NCBI GenBank assembly: GCA_963697205.1
Contig: CAVONB010000013.1
Coordinates: 1-64,000 of the forward strand
Length of the DNA: 64,000 nucleotides
Direction: 5' to 3'
From: CAVONB01 sp963697205
GTDB taxonomy: Bacteria; Pseudomonadota; Alphaproteobacteria; Rhizobiales; Hyphomicrobiaceae
Shown here: in pieces, positions 1 through 8,800 of the stretch
Position numbering within the stretch: position 1 is the first letter of the stretch
Layout of the letters: every line of letters starts with the position of its first letter
The notes under the pieces: model-generated
The model's database searches: none
Told to the model about the DNA's origin: nothing
What the model saw: the letters and a program-made list of their open reading frames with translations, nothing else
Made by a program: the position numbers and the translations under genes

Positions 1-186
1 ACAATCAAGGTGCGAGGGCAGCGTCAATCAGGATGAGACTGTGCCCGGGGTGGTCTGACGGCGGGAGGGCGGTAGCCCGACTGACGGCTGACCACCCCCG
101 GCGGCGTATTTCTTAAGACCCCGTCTGGCGGCTGTGAGCAGCCGGGTCAACTCACTGATTCGTCTCGATATAGAGGGGATCAGACG

Positions 187-1722
187 TTGCCCGGCCTCCA
201 CATCACCGACCACCAGATGAGGCTGTACATGAGTTTTCGATCCTCCAACGACACCCCTGTCGCGGCCGCGAAGGCCGGCTTCTCGACGGCATCCGGCTAC
301 CGGATTGACGACGATCCGCGCCTGCCGTCGCAGAAGAAGACGCCCAGAGGCCGGCGGCGGCCCGATCCGCTGGCCGAGGTCTGGGACGCCGAGATCGTGC
401 CGATCCTGAAGGCGGCGCCCGGCCTGCGCGCCATCGCCGTGCTGGCCGAGATCCGGCGGCGCCATCCCGAGATCCCTCCTGGCGTCCGGCGCACGCTCGA
501 ACGGCGCATCAGGACATGGCGCGCGCTGGCCGGCCCCGAGCAGGACGTGATGTTCCGCCAGGAGCACCCGCCCGGGCGCCTGGGCCTCTCCGACTTCACC
601 GACACCAGCGAGTTGGGCGTCACCGTTGCCGGGGTCCCGCTCGAACATCGGCTCTATCACTTCCGGCTGGCGTTCTCAGGCTTCGCCCACGCCCATGTCG
701 TGCTCGGAGGGGAGAGTTTCGTTGCGCTCGCCGAGGGCCTGCAGAATGCGCTCTGGGCGCTTGGTGGTGTGCCGCAGGAGCACCGCAGCGACAGCCTGTC
801 GGCGGCCTTCCGCAATCTGGACGCCGAAGCCCAGGAGGACCTGACGCAGCGCTACCAGGGCCTCATGCGTCACTATCGGATGACGCCGTCGCGCAACAAC
901 CCCGGCGTTGCCCATGAGAACGGCTCCATCGAGAGCCCGCATGGCCATCTCAAACGGGCGCTGGAGGACGCCTTGCTGCTGCGCGGTTCCAGGGACTTCG
1001 ACACCCTCGATGCCTACCGGCGCTTCATCGACGAGATCATTGGCCGGCAGAATGCAAACAACCGCAAGCGGATCGAGATGGAGCGCCCCGCTCTGGACGA
1101 CCTGCCCAAGCGGCGCACGGCCGACTTCGAGGAGAAGGTCGTCACGGTGACGTCCAGCGGTGGCTTCATCCTGCGTCGGGTGTTCTACACGGCCCCCTCG
1201 CGGCTGATCGGGCATCGCCTGCGGGTTCACCTGTACGACGACCGGCTCGACTGCTTCCTGGGCTCGACGCCGATGATGACGTTGCGGCGGGGGCGGCAAC
1301 CCTCCCCCGACAAAGGCGGTCACGTCGTCGATTATCGCCATGTCATACATGCGCTGCGCAAGAAGCCGATGGCCTTGCTCAATCTGGTCTACCGCGACCA
1401 GTTGTTTCCACGGCCTGCCTACCGCCGCGCCTTCGAGACGCTGTGCATCGAGGCCGGCGACAAACGCGCGTGCAAGGTGACGGTCGAGCTTCTGGCGCTG
1501 GCGCATGAGCGCACCTGCGAGGCCGAGCTGGCGCAGATCATCGACGCGGATCTCGATGCTGGCCGATTGCCGGATCTGATGGCCCTGCGAGAGCGGTTCG
1601 GGCCAAGTCCAGGATCGGTGCCGGTGATCGAGGTCGAGTTGGTCCCGCTCAGCGCCTACGACGAGCTGGCGGCCATCTACACTGTCGACAACGCCACCTC
1701 CGGCATGGAGATGGTGGCATGA
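187..1722 (+). CDS. istA: IS21 transposase IstA
   Basis: IstA is the DDE integrase that cuts and joins IS21 ends, working with the IstB ATPase. The 511-residue product has the usual length. The core reads LSDFTDTSELGV (Asp136), HRSDSLSAA (Asp202) and HENGSIESPHGH (Glu249), a plausible DDE triad. The start taken is TTG at 187, because AGAGGGGA lies just upstream; ATG at 217 is an in-frame alternative. The stop overlaps the istB start (ATGA), the coupled arrangement normal for this family. The frame is intact and the copy could be active. Confidence 0.93.
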   Translation: MPGLHITDHQMRLYMSFRSSNDTPVAAAKAGFSTASGYRIDDDPRLPSQKKTPRGRRRPDPLAEVWDAEIVPILKAAPGLRAIAVLAEIRRRHPEIPPGVRRTLERRIRTWRALAGPEQDVMFRQEHPPGRLGLSDFTDTSELGVTVAGVPLEHRLYHFRLAFSGFAHAHVVLGGESFVALAEGLQNALWALGGVPQEHRSDSLSAAFRNLDAEAQEDLTQRYQGLMRHYRMTPSRNNPGVAHENGSIESPHGHLKRALEDALLLRGSRDFDTLDAYRRFIDEIIGRQNANNRKRIEMERPALDDLPKRRTADFEEKVVTVTSSGGFILRRVFYTAPSRLIGHRLRVHLYDDRLDCFLGSTPMMTLRRGRQPSPDKGGHVVDYRHVIHALRKKPMALLNLVYRDQLFPRPAYRRAFETLCIEAGDKRACKVTVELLALAHERTCEAELAQIIDADLDAGRLPDLMALRERFGPSPGSVPVIEVELVPLSAYDELAAIYTVDNATSGMEMVA

Positions 1723-2540
1723 CCAGCAAAACCAACGTTGACGCCGCGCGCGTCGAACTGCTGCTCGGCGACCTGCGCCTGCCCGGCATCAAGCTGATGT
1801 GGGCCAAGCTCGCCGAGCAATCCGACAAGGAAGGCTGGCCGGCGGCCCGCTTCCTTGCCGCACTCGCCGAGCACGAGATGGTCGATCGCGGTCGCCGCCG
1901 CATGGAACGGCATCTGGCCGAAGCGCGATTGCCAGCCGGCAAAACGCTGGCCACGTTCGACTTCGACAGCGTGCCGATGATCTCCAAAGCCCAGGTGGCA
2001 GCATTGGCATCGGGCGACGAATGGCTGGCGAAGGGCGCCAATATCCTGCTGTTCGGGCCGCCCGGCGGCGGCAAGAGCCATCTGTCGTCGGCGCTCGGTC
2101 TGGCCCTGATCGAGAATGGCCGGCGGGTGTTCTTCGCCCGCACGACCGACCTCGTGCAGCGGCTCCAGATCGCACGGCGCGAGTTGGCACTGGAAAGCGC
2201 CATCGCCAAGCTCGACCGCTACGACCTGCTGATCCTCGATGACCTCGCCTACGTCACCAAGGATCAGGCCGAGACCAGCGTGCTGTTCGAGTTGATTGCC
2301 GCCCGCTATGAGCGGCGATCGATGCTGATCACGGCCAACCAGCCGTTCGGCGAATGGGGCAAAATCTTCCCCGACCAGGCCATGACGCTGGCGGCCATCG
2401 ACCGCCTCGTCCATCACGCCACGATCCTGGAAATGAACGTCGAAAGCTACCGCCGGCGCGAAGCTCTCGATCGCAAACGCGGGCGCGGCCGGCCAGCGAC
2501 GCACGCGACAATCAAGAAAACCGAGACGTCCGAAGACTGA
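1719..2540 (+). CDS. istB: IS21 helper ATPase IstB
   Basis: IstB is an AAA+ ATPase related to DnaC that selects target DNA and activates IstA. The 273-residue protein has Walker A GPPGGGKSH at residues 113-121 and Walker B LLILDDLAY around 170-178, preceded by the IstB N-terminal region. The start overlaps the istA stop by 4 bp. The copy at 47228-48049 is almost identical except near the C-terminus, where the last 30 residues differ (YRRREALDRK here against YRCKAALDRK there). Confidence 0.94.
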   Translation: MTSKTNVDAARVELLLGDLRLPGIKLMWAKLAEQSDKEGWPAARFLAALAEHEMVDRGRRRMERHLAEARLPAGKTLATFDFDSVPMISKAQVAALASGDEWLAKGANILLFGPPGGGKSHLSSALGLALIENGRRVFFARTTDLVQRLQIARRELALESAIAKLDRYDLLILDDLAYVTKDQAETSVLFELIAARYERRSMLITANQPFGEWGKIFPDQAMTLAAIDRLVHHATILEMNVESYRRREALDRKRGRGRPATHATIKKTETSED

Positions 2541-2767
2541 TTGACGCTGAGCGGCAATCAAGACGCTTGCCAACACCTCGGCCAGCGTCAATCATCACTC
2601 CGCTCGGCCGCCTCGTCTCATCCTGATTGACGCGCCGTTCTCACCCAGATCGCCGCGCTATACCCGCCCTCGGCCGAACGCGGCACAGGGCTCCATTTGA
2701 CGGAGTTTTACTCCGGCGCAACCGACCGACTCGCTTGCCTCACTGAGGGATTTTGTCTCCGGCGCTT

Positions 2768-3758
2768 ACACGCAAGGACGCCGCGCATCACCTGCCCCGA
2801 TTGCGGCGTCAAGCAGATCGCCGTGCCGTGGGCGCGTGCGGGCTCCGGCTTCACGCTCCTGTTCGAGGCGCTGGCCATGACGCTGATGACCGCGATGCCG
2901 GTCGCCGCCGCGGCGCGATTGATGAAGGAGCACGACACCCGCATGTGGCGCGTGCTGCATCATTGGGTCGAGCAGGCCCGTGCACGTGCCGACTACAAGG
3001 ACGTGGAGCGGGTCGCCATCGACGAGACCGCCGCCAAGCGCGGACACGACTACGTCTCGCTGTTCGTCGACATTGATCAGCGCCGCGTGCTGTTCGTCAC
3101 CGAGGGCCGTGGCGCCGACACGGTCGCCACATTCGCCGACGATCTCGAAGCGCACGACGGTGATGCCTCCCGCATCAAGCAGGTGTGCATCGACATGAGC
3201 GGCGCCTTCATCAAGGGCGTCACCGACAACCTCACCGAGGCCGAGATCACCTTCGACAAGTTCCACGCCGTCAAGCTCGTCAACGACGCCGTCGACAAGG
3301 TCCGCCGCGCCGAGAGCAAGGGCAGGCCGGAGCTCAAGAGAAGCCGCTATCTCTGGCTGCGCAACGAGCCGTCACTCTCGGCTGAGAGCCGGGCCACGCT
3401 CGCCGCGCTGACGCGTCTCCACCTGAAAACCGCGCGCGCCTATCAGATCCGCCTCGCCTTCCAGGAGGTCTATCAGCAGCCGACGTTGGAATGGGGCGCG
3501 CTCTTCCTCGATCGATGGTACGCCTGGGCCATCCGCTCGCGCCTCGATCCGATCAAGGATGCCGCACGAACTGTGATGAAGCACCGCGACGGCATCCTGA
3601 GCTGGTTCGACAGCCACATCGCCAACGGCCTCATCGAAGGCATCAACTCCCTCGTCCAGGCCGCCAAAGCTAAAGCGCGCGGATACCGCTCGACCCGAAC
3701 GCTCAAGGCCATCACCTACCTGATCGCCGGCAAGCTCGACCTCAGGCTACCCACGTGA
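2768..3758 (+). pseudogene. ISL3-family transposase, 5'-truncated
   Basis: From about 2768 the sequence matches the intact ISL3 transposase at 6901-8115, beginning at HARTPRITCPDCG, which is residue 77 of the intact protein. The first 76 residues, including the first cysteine cluster, are missing. An upstream ATG at 2697 keeps the frame open but adds about 24 unrelated residues. The rest is intact to the stop at 3758, and the terminal motif gaaatagcgggga follows as in the other copy. The truncation lies about 135 bp beyond the IS21 end. It is probably inactive. Confidence 0.85.
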
Positions 3759-3802
3759 AATAGCGGGGAACCCTTTAATTTCATACCCACAAAGCTATCT
3801 TC

Positions 3803-4567
3803 TCAAACGATCTCCAGCACCCTCAGCGAGGAAATTGCAATCTGCAGGCCCAGAGCCACCTGGATTACCCCAAGAACAACGCCGAGAATCTGCAGCAAAG
3901 TACCGAGAAGTAGTGGAATTTTCGGCGTCAGGATCATGACTATCAGGTTCAAAATCATGATCGCCAACACAACTACTCCTACCATTAGTTGACCCTGCAG
4001 ATCTTTAGAGAATGCTAGGAAAACGACTAGCGCTGCTATTCCATACGGCGTAACGATCGTAGGGAAAGCTAGCGGCGTCAGCGCCATACTCATTGTAGGT
4101 TTGGGATCAGTGACAGTGTCACTCTGAACAGGCGCGAACTGTTGGACAATGTTCAGTAGCGCCACCAGGAAAAGAATGATGCCAGCAGCAAGACTTAAAA
4201 CCGGCAGCGGAATACCATACCTGCCCAGAAGGAAGTCACCCAATATGGCCGCTAACAAGAGGGCGAGGCTCGAATACAGTGTCGCCCGCAGAGCCAATTG
4301 CCGGACGAAATTGGCATCCGCATTCTTTGTCATTTTTGAAAAGGGGCCAATTATTTTGAACGGCCCTATCATAATGAACATAAAGGTGAAAATTTGAGCC
4401 AAAGGAAACGGCTCGATCTTGAACGGTTTAATGCCTGATTCAGCGGCCAGCACCACACTTGCATCAGTCAGAATGACCATGCCGGCGATAAGCACAGCTA
4501 GCAGTCCAGCCTTCTGTCGGAAGCAATTGTTTTCATACCTTCTGAATGGGGCGCTATTTCCCATCAT
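3803..4567 (-). CDS. marC: MarC-family integral membrane protein
   Basis: The 254-residue protein belongs to the MarC (UPF0056) family of multi-spanning inner-membrane proteins, some annotated as NAAT-type transporters; the substrate is unknown. After an N-terminal hydrophobic segment come five further hydrophobic stretches. The segment around FMFIMIGPFKIIGPFSKMT and the later PLAFPTIVTPYGIAAL are the paired half-repeat motifs of the family. The start is one of two adjacent ATGs preceded by AGAGG. The gene starts 19 bp outside the right end of IS1380 copy A and is visibly AT-richer than the ISs, so it is probably acquired. A truncated, different marC lies beyond the IS on the other strand. 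Confidence 0.85.
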   Translation of the reverse strand: MMGNSAPFRRYENNCFRQKAGLLAVLIAGMVILTDASVVLAAESGIKPFKIEPFPLAQIFTFMFIMIGPFKIIGPFSKMTKNADANFVRQLALRATLYSSLALLLAAILGDFLLGRYGIPLPVLSLAAGIILFLVALLNIVQQFAPVQSDTVTDPKPTMSMALTPLAFPTIVTPYGIAALVVFLAFSKDLQGQLMVGVVVLAIMILNLIVMILTPKIPLLLGTLLQILGVVLGVIQVALGLQIAISSLRVLEIV

Positions 4568-4586
4568 GTGAGAACCTCTGTTTTAT

Positions 4587-6047
4587 CCGACATTCCCCAA
4601 GTGGCCTGCCATCTGACGCGAAGATCGCCTGATCAGGCCTGCGGATCAAGTATCTTTTGCCTCTGAGGATCTCCAGAGTTGCGGAAACGCCCGAAGGCGG
4701 GTGCCTCATGCTTCGAACCGGTGCCTTGCTGGCCCGGAGGCGAGGATTTTGAGCGCGACAGACAGACCTGTCCTGCCGTTTTCGTTCACTTTGGGCCTGG
4801 ATCGCGGACACGCGCATAGCGTCGGCACCCGCAATCGGTGAATAGCGGCAAGGATGGCCCTGACCATTGGGCCGGTCACCGCGACCTCGGCCAACTGAAA
4901 AGTGATGGCGCGGGCGTGGCGTACGACGCGGGCGCCCATCTTGATCAGCTTGAGCTGCAAGCTGGTCAGCGACCAATCGGCCATCGCCGCGGGTAATTCG
5001 ATGCAGCGCAGGAAATTGGCCAGATTGTAGGCAAGCGCATGCAGTTGCAGCCGGACCTCGTTGTCGCGGAACCGCTTGCAGGATAACCGCGTCCAGCGGA
5101 AGGCGTATTTGCCTTCCTTGATGTGCTGCTCCGCGGTGCCGCGCTGATTGTAGAACCGCACCACCCAATCCGGCTCCGTCGGCAGGTTGGTGACGATGAA
5201 GCCGACACGGGGGAAGAGCTCGCCCGGATGCCATTCGACCTTGGCAATCACCCGGCGCTCGTCCTCCCAGCTCTGAGCCTGATACTGGAAATCCTCGCAG
5301 AACCGCTTGACCTTTGTCTGCGAGGGGCGGCCGACCGGCCGGGTCAGCCGGTGCGCGATCTTCTCGCGCAACAAGGCATTCGCGGGCAGACGGATGGCGT
5401 AGAAATAGCCCGCCTCTTCCAGACGCTGATAGATCGCCGGGTTGGCATAGGCGGCATCGGCACGCAAGAAGCGCATGATATCACGTTCGGCATATCGGGC
5501 GATCACCGGGTCCAGAACTTCCTGCCAGCCATCGGCACTGTGGACCTTGCCATTGCGCAGGGCGCAGCGTTCCAGCATGCCGAACTGGTTGAACAGAAAG
5601 ATCGGGTGGTAGCAGGTGCAGTCGAAATGCCCGTTCCAGGCAGAACCTTCCTGATCACCGTAGGTCGATCTGACGGAGCTATCCATGTCCAGCACGATAT
5701 ACTTCAGCCCTTTGCGATCATGGAAGCGGTCGATCCATTGCCCGTTCAGATCGGCCAGCGCTTCCCGGTTCTCGGGCGCGGCCAGAGTCTCGGTCTCGAA
5801 CCGCTCCATCTGCGAGGCCGATGCCGCCTGTGCATCGACAGCCCGGCCACCTACGATCTGGCGCATTACCGGATCAAGGGAAAGGCCCTCGGCGTCGTTG
5901 ACATCCTCATGTCCCGCCAGTCGCCCGAACACGGATTGCCGGAACAGCCCGTCACGCCGATGGACCGTGTTCTTGCCGCGACGGGTATCACGCAATGCCG
6001 CTGACGCCAGATCGGACAGCCCGAGCGCGTCATCGAGTTCTCGCATC
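4587..6047 (-). mobile_element. IS1380-family element, copy A, left end lost
   Basis: The right terminus is the motif ccgacattccccaa at 4587-4600, shared with copies C and D. The transposase runs away from 6047 toward this end. The left (5') end is missing: sequence switches directly to a truncated marC gene at about 6047-6056. Copy A is clearly more diverged than copies B-D, which are nearly identical to one another. Confidence 0.85.
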
Positions 6048-6049
6048 AC
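4706..6049 (-). CDS. IS1380-family transposase, N-terminus truncated
   Basis: This is a DDE transposase of the IS1380 family (DDE_Tnp_1). The 447-residue frame has LDMDSSVRSTYG with the first catalytic Asp, RADAAYANPAIY with the second, and the C-terminal FYNQRGTAEQHIKEGKYAFRWTRLSC segment with the Glu. Family members usually carry about 40 more residues before MRELDDALGL. Here the frame begins with GTG/ATG at the junction with marC sequence, so the N-terminus is probably lost and activity is doubtful. Confidence 0.85.
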   Translation of the reverse strand: MMRELDDALGLSDLASAALRDTRRGKNTVHRRDGLFRQSVFGRLAGHEDVNDAEGLSLDPVMRQIVGGRAVDAQAASASQMERFETETLAAPENREALADLNGQWIDRFHDRKGLKYIVLDMDSSVRSTYGDQEGSAWNGHFDCTCYHPIFLFNQFGMLERCALRNGKVHSADGWQEVLDPVIARYAERDIMRFLRADAAYANPAIYQRLEEAGYFYAIRLPANALLREKIAHRLTRPVGRPSQTKVKRFCEDFQYQAQSWEDERRVIAKVEWHPGELFPRVGFIVTNLPTEPDWVVRFYNQRGTAEQHIKEGKYAFRWTRLSCKRFRDNEVRLQLHALAYNLANFLRCIELPAAMADWSLTSLQLKLIKMGARVVRHARAITFQLAEVAVTGPMVRAILAAIHRLRVPTLCACPRSRPKVNENGRTGLSVALKILASGPARHRFEA

Positions 6050-6055
6050 GGTCCG

Positions 6056-6640
6056 GTGCGTGCCGCGATTGTCTATCTCAGTCTGACCAAGTCCGCCGAT
6101 GCCGAACTGAAGCGCGCCATCGCCATTCGCACCGTTACGATTTCCGCGGTCGTTTGTGTCGTGTTTGCCCTGCTCGGAGCCGGCATTCTGGCGGGCCTCA
6201 AGGTCAGTGTCGAGGCCCTATTGATTGCTGGCGGTGCGATACTGTTTATCTTCGCGCTTCAGCTGATACTCGGTGACGACAAAGAGGCGACGTCGGAGGG
6301 TCCGCCGCCTGCGCCATCAATCGAGATCGCAAGCTTTCCGCTCGCGGTGCCGCTGATGGCGTCTCCCCATGGTCTTGTGGCAATCGTTGCGATAGAAGCG
6401 ACCCCTCAGGGAGTGACGCAGGCCGTGATCTTCGTCGCGCTCATTCTGTGCGTTATGGCCTTCAACCTCGGCTTCCTGCTGGCTGCAGATCGAATCTTTG
6501 CAAAAATTCCGCCCGAAATTCTCAAGATCGTATTGCGCGTCGTTGGACTCTTGCTCTGCGCGCTGGCTGTGCAGTTGATTCTCTTCGGTTTCGACGGCCT
6601 GGGGCTGATACCGAGCCCCGATGTCGAACTCAAAAGTTAA
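6056..6640 (+). pseudogene. MarC-family protein, N-terminally truncated
   Basis: The 194-residue frame is a second MarC-family protein that is not a fragment of the gene at 3803. It opens in the end of the first membrane segment (IVYLSLTKSADAELKRAIAIR) and continues through five hydrophobic stretches, including SFPLAVPLMASPHGLVAIV, the paired family motif. Roughly the first 15-20 residues and any native promoter are replaced by the broken edge of IS1380 copy A. GTG at 6056 is the first possible start, with no convincing ribosome-binding site. GC content is high, unlike the marC at 3803. Confidence 0.75.
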
Positions 6641-6704
6641 GCCCGATGTAAACACGATTCCAACTCAACAGCGAGGTATTCAAAATAGCCAACTACAACC
6701 GAAC

Positions 6705-6790
6705 GGGAAGGGCCTCCTCGCTGAATCGAGTGGGTTGAGCGGTCGCAGTGCGGCTTGATCGTGTTGGCAGAGCGGGCGCTGACGGGACGG
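6705..6790 (-). repeat. Remnant of an IS21-type istB 3' end
   Basis: This stretch resembles 8447-8545. Both read ggcctcctc.ctgaa..gagtggg, then gagcggtcg.agtgcgg.ttgatc..g.tggcagagc. On the minus strand both encode a degenerate IIKPHxDRS-like tail. The longer copy at 8457 is recognisable as the end of istB. No intact gene is present. Confidence 0.5.
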
Positions 6791-6900
6791 TCGGCGGTCA
6801 AGGACGCGCATGTCGCGCGCCCATGGGGGCGAAGTCCTTGAGGGGCGGCCGGCTCGGCAGCACACTGGACGCCAGGATCAGTCACAACCCCGGCACCGAC

Positions 6901-8115
6901 ATGCGCGACACCGACCTTCTGCAGCTTGCCCTTGGCCTCGTGCCGCCCTGGATGGTCAAGACCGCCAGCTTCGATGCTGAGGCGCGCCGCCTCGACATCG
7001 AGATCGATTTCGCCAAGGGCGGCCGCTTCCCGTGCTCACACTGCGCCAAGGCTGACTGCCCCGTGCACGACACATCGATGCAGACGTGGCGGCATCTCGA
7101 CTTCTTCCAGCACCAAGCCTTCCTGCACGCCAGAACGCCGCGCATCATATGCCCCGACTGTGGCGTCAGGCAGATCGCCGTGCCGTGGGCGCGGGCGGGC
7201 TCCGGCTTCACATTGCTGTTCGAGGCGCTCGCCATGACGCTGATGACCGCGATGCCGGTCGCCGCTGCCGCACGCCTCATGGGCGAGCACGACACGCGGA
7301 TGTGGCGCGTGCTGCACCACTGGGTCGAGCAGGCCCGCAGCCAAGCCGACTACGCCGACGTCAGTCGCGTCGCCATCGACGAGACCGCAGCCAGGCGCGG
7401 ACACGACTATTTCTCGCTGTTCGTCGACATCGATCAGCGCCGCGTGCTGTTCGTCACCGAGGGCCGTGGCGCCGATACAGTTGAGACGTTCGCCGACGAC
7501 CTCGAAGCGCACAACGGCGATGCCTCCCGCATCAAGCAGGTGTGCATCGACATGAGCGGCGCCTTCATCAAGGGCGTCACCGACAACCTCACCGAGGCCC
7601 AGATCACCTTCGACAAGTTCCACGCCGTCAAACTCATCAACGACGCCGTCGATAAAGTGCGACGCGCCGAGAGCAAGGGCAGGCCTGAGCTTAAGCGAAG
7701 CCGCTATCTCTGGCTGCGCAACGAGCCGTCGCTGTCAGCACAGAGCCGGGCCAATCTGCAAGCGCTGACACGCCTCCATCTGAAGACCGCACGCGCCTAC
7801 CAGATCCGCCTCGCCTTCCAGGAGATCTACAAGCAGCCGACGTGGGAATGGGGCGCGCTGTTCCTCGACCGCTGGTACGCCTGGGCAATCCGCTCGCGCC
7901 TCGATCCCATCAAGGACGCGGCCCGCACCGTGATGAGGCACCGCGAAGGCATCCTTGCCTGGTTCGACAGCCACATCGCCAATGGCCTCATCGAGGGCAT
8001 CAACTCCCTCGTCCAGGCCGCCAAGGCCAAAGCGAGAGGCTACCGTTCCACCCGTACGCTGAAGGCCATCACCTACCTCATCGCCGGAAAGCTCGATCTG
8101 AAACTACCCACGTGA
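6901..8115 (+). CDS. ISL3-family transposase
   Basis: The 404-residue DDE transposase has two cysteine pairs of an N-terminal zinc-ribbon (C45/C48 with C53, and C84/C87), a helix-turn-helix region, then the ISL3 catalytic core: RVAIDETAARRG (Asp160), CIDMSGAFIKGV (Asp217) and GLIEGINSLVQ with the Glu near 367. ATG at 6901 is chosen because the family begins close to LLQLALGL; the frame stays open upstream to 6748 without homology. After the stop comes gaaatagcggggagcc, the right terminus. I could not find a matching left inverted repeat, so the element may be incomplete. Confidence 0.9.
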   Translation: MRDTDLLQLALGLVPPWMVKTASFDAEARRLDIEIDFAKGGRFPCSHCAKADCPVHDTSMQTWRHLDFFQHQAFLHARTPRIICPDCGVRQIAVPWARAGSGFTLLFEALAMTLMTAMPVAAAARLMGEHDTRMWRVLHHWVEQARSQADYADVSRVAIDETAARRGHDYFSLFVDIDQRRVLFVTEGRGADTVETFADDLEAHNGDASRIKQVCIDMSGAFIKGVTDNLTEAQITFDKFHAVKLINDAVDKVRRAESKGRPELKRSRYLWLRNEPSLSAQSRANLQALTRLHLKTARAYQIRLAFQEIYKQPTWEWGALFLDRWYAWAIRSRLDPIKDAARTVMRHREGILAWFDSHIANGLIEGINSLVQAAKAKARGYRSTRTLKAITYLIAGKLDLKLPT

Positions 8116-8446
8116 AATAGCGGGGAGCCACGGAAGGGCAGTGTCGGATAAGAACTCCTTGAAAAAGCAAATTCCAATCCGTCAAGACCGCTCAAGTGGA
8201 GAGAGGGGCGGTGCGCGAATTGCCCTATGCGATCGATCCTTCGATCAGCTCGATCGAATGCCGAAATAAGGACGAGCAGTGGGTCAGCGTGGACGAACAT
8301 TTTGCCACCTCCCCGGTGAATCTCGCTCCCGACTTGATGCCGGGATATCTTCGGGAAGCGGCGACACAACTTGCCGGGGAATAGCCCTGACCCGAGAGAC
8401 AATCTTTCCTTCCTGACAGCTCTCTCGACTATGGGGCACCTCTATA
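8116..8446. other. Intergenic stretch, no supported gene
   Basis: It holds the ISL3 right end and then unassigned sequence. A 62-codon frame at 8196-8384 (plus strand) has no recognisable family or convincing start signal, and I do not call it. Confidence 0.5.
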
Positions 8447-8456
8447 AATGGCCTCC

Positions 8457-8650
8457 TCACTGAACTGAGTGGGTGGAACCTCGCTCTCGTGAGCGGTCGG
8501 AGTGCGGTTTGATCCTGATGGCAGAGCTTTTGAGGACGACGGGGCGGGCGGCGGTCGTGGAGCCGCGTTCGTATCTTTGCGAGAAGACTTCGAACAGCAG
8601 CTCTGCACCGGTTGGTGACAGCGGCACGTAGGTCAGCAAACGTACCGCAT
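8457..8650 (-). pseudogene. IS21-type istB, C-terminal remnant
   Basis: On the minus strand the sequence encodes VPLSPTGAELLFEVFSQRYERGST, which matches the IstB segment after Walker B, where the protein lists tyrosine-arginine before the sensor region. It then degenerates into ARPVVLKSSAIRIKPHSDRS, so the sensor and C-terminal parts are deleted. It is a different IS21 type from the two istB copies described elsewhere in this window. Confidence 0.6.
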
Positions 8651-8800
8651 AGACGGTCAGACACGTTGCAGGACGCAATACCTTACTTCTGCCGCCTCGC
8701 GGGCGACTTCGGCCAACGGTCCGACTTAAACTTGGACCCTAAAAGGTCATGAGTGGACGGCGAGTTTTTGATGAAATCTGAGCCGCGCCCGCGTTGCCAC

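Larger units (their letters stand above)
21..2632 (+). mobile_element. IS21-family element, complete copy
   Basis: The element carries istA and istB with overlapping ends. Its termini are perfect 18-bp inverted repeats: gcgtcaatcaggatgaga at 21-38 and its exact complement at 2615-2632. Further TGATTGACGC-like motifs occur just inside the right end, as expected for IS21 ends with multiple transposase-binding sites. I see no target duplication in the immediate flanks. A second, 5'-truncated copy lies at 46601-48160. Confidence 0.93.

Noticed and set aside
8196..8384. A 62-codon plus-strand gene
   Set aside because: There is no ribosome-binding site, no recognisable motif and no conserved context.
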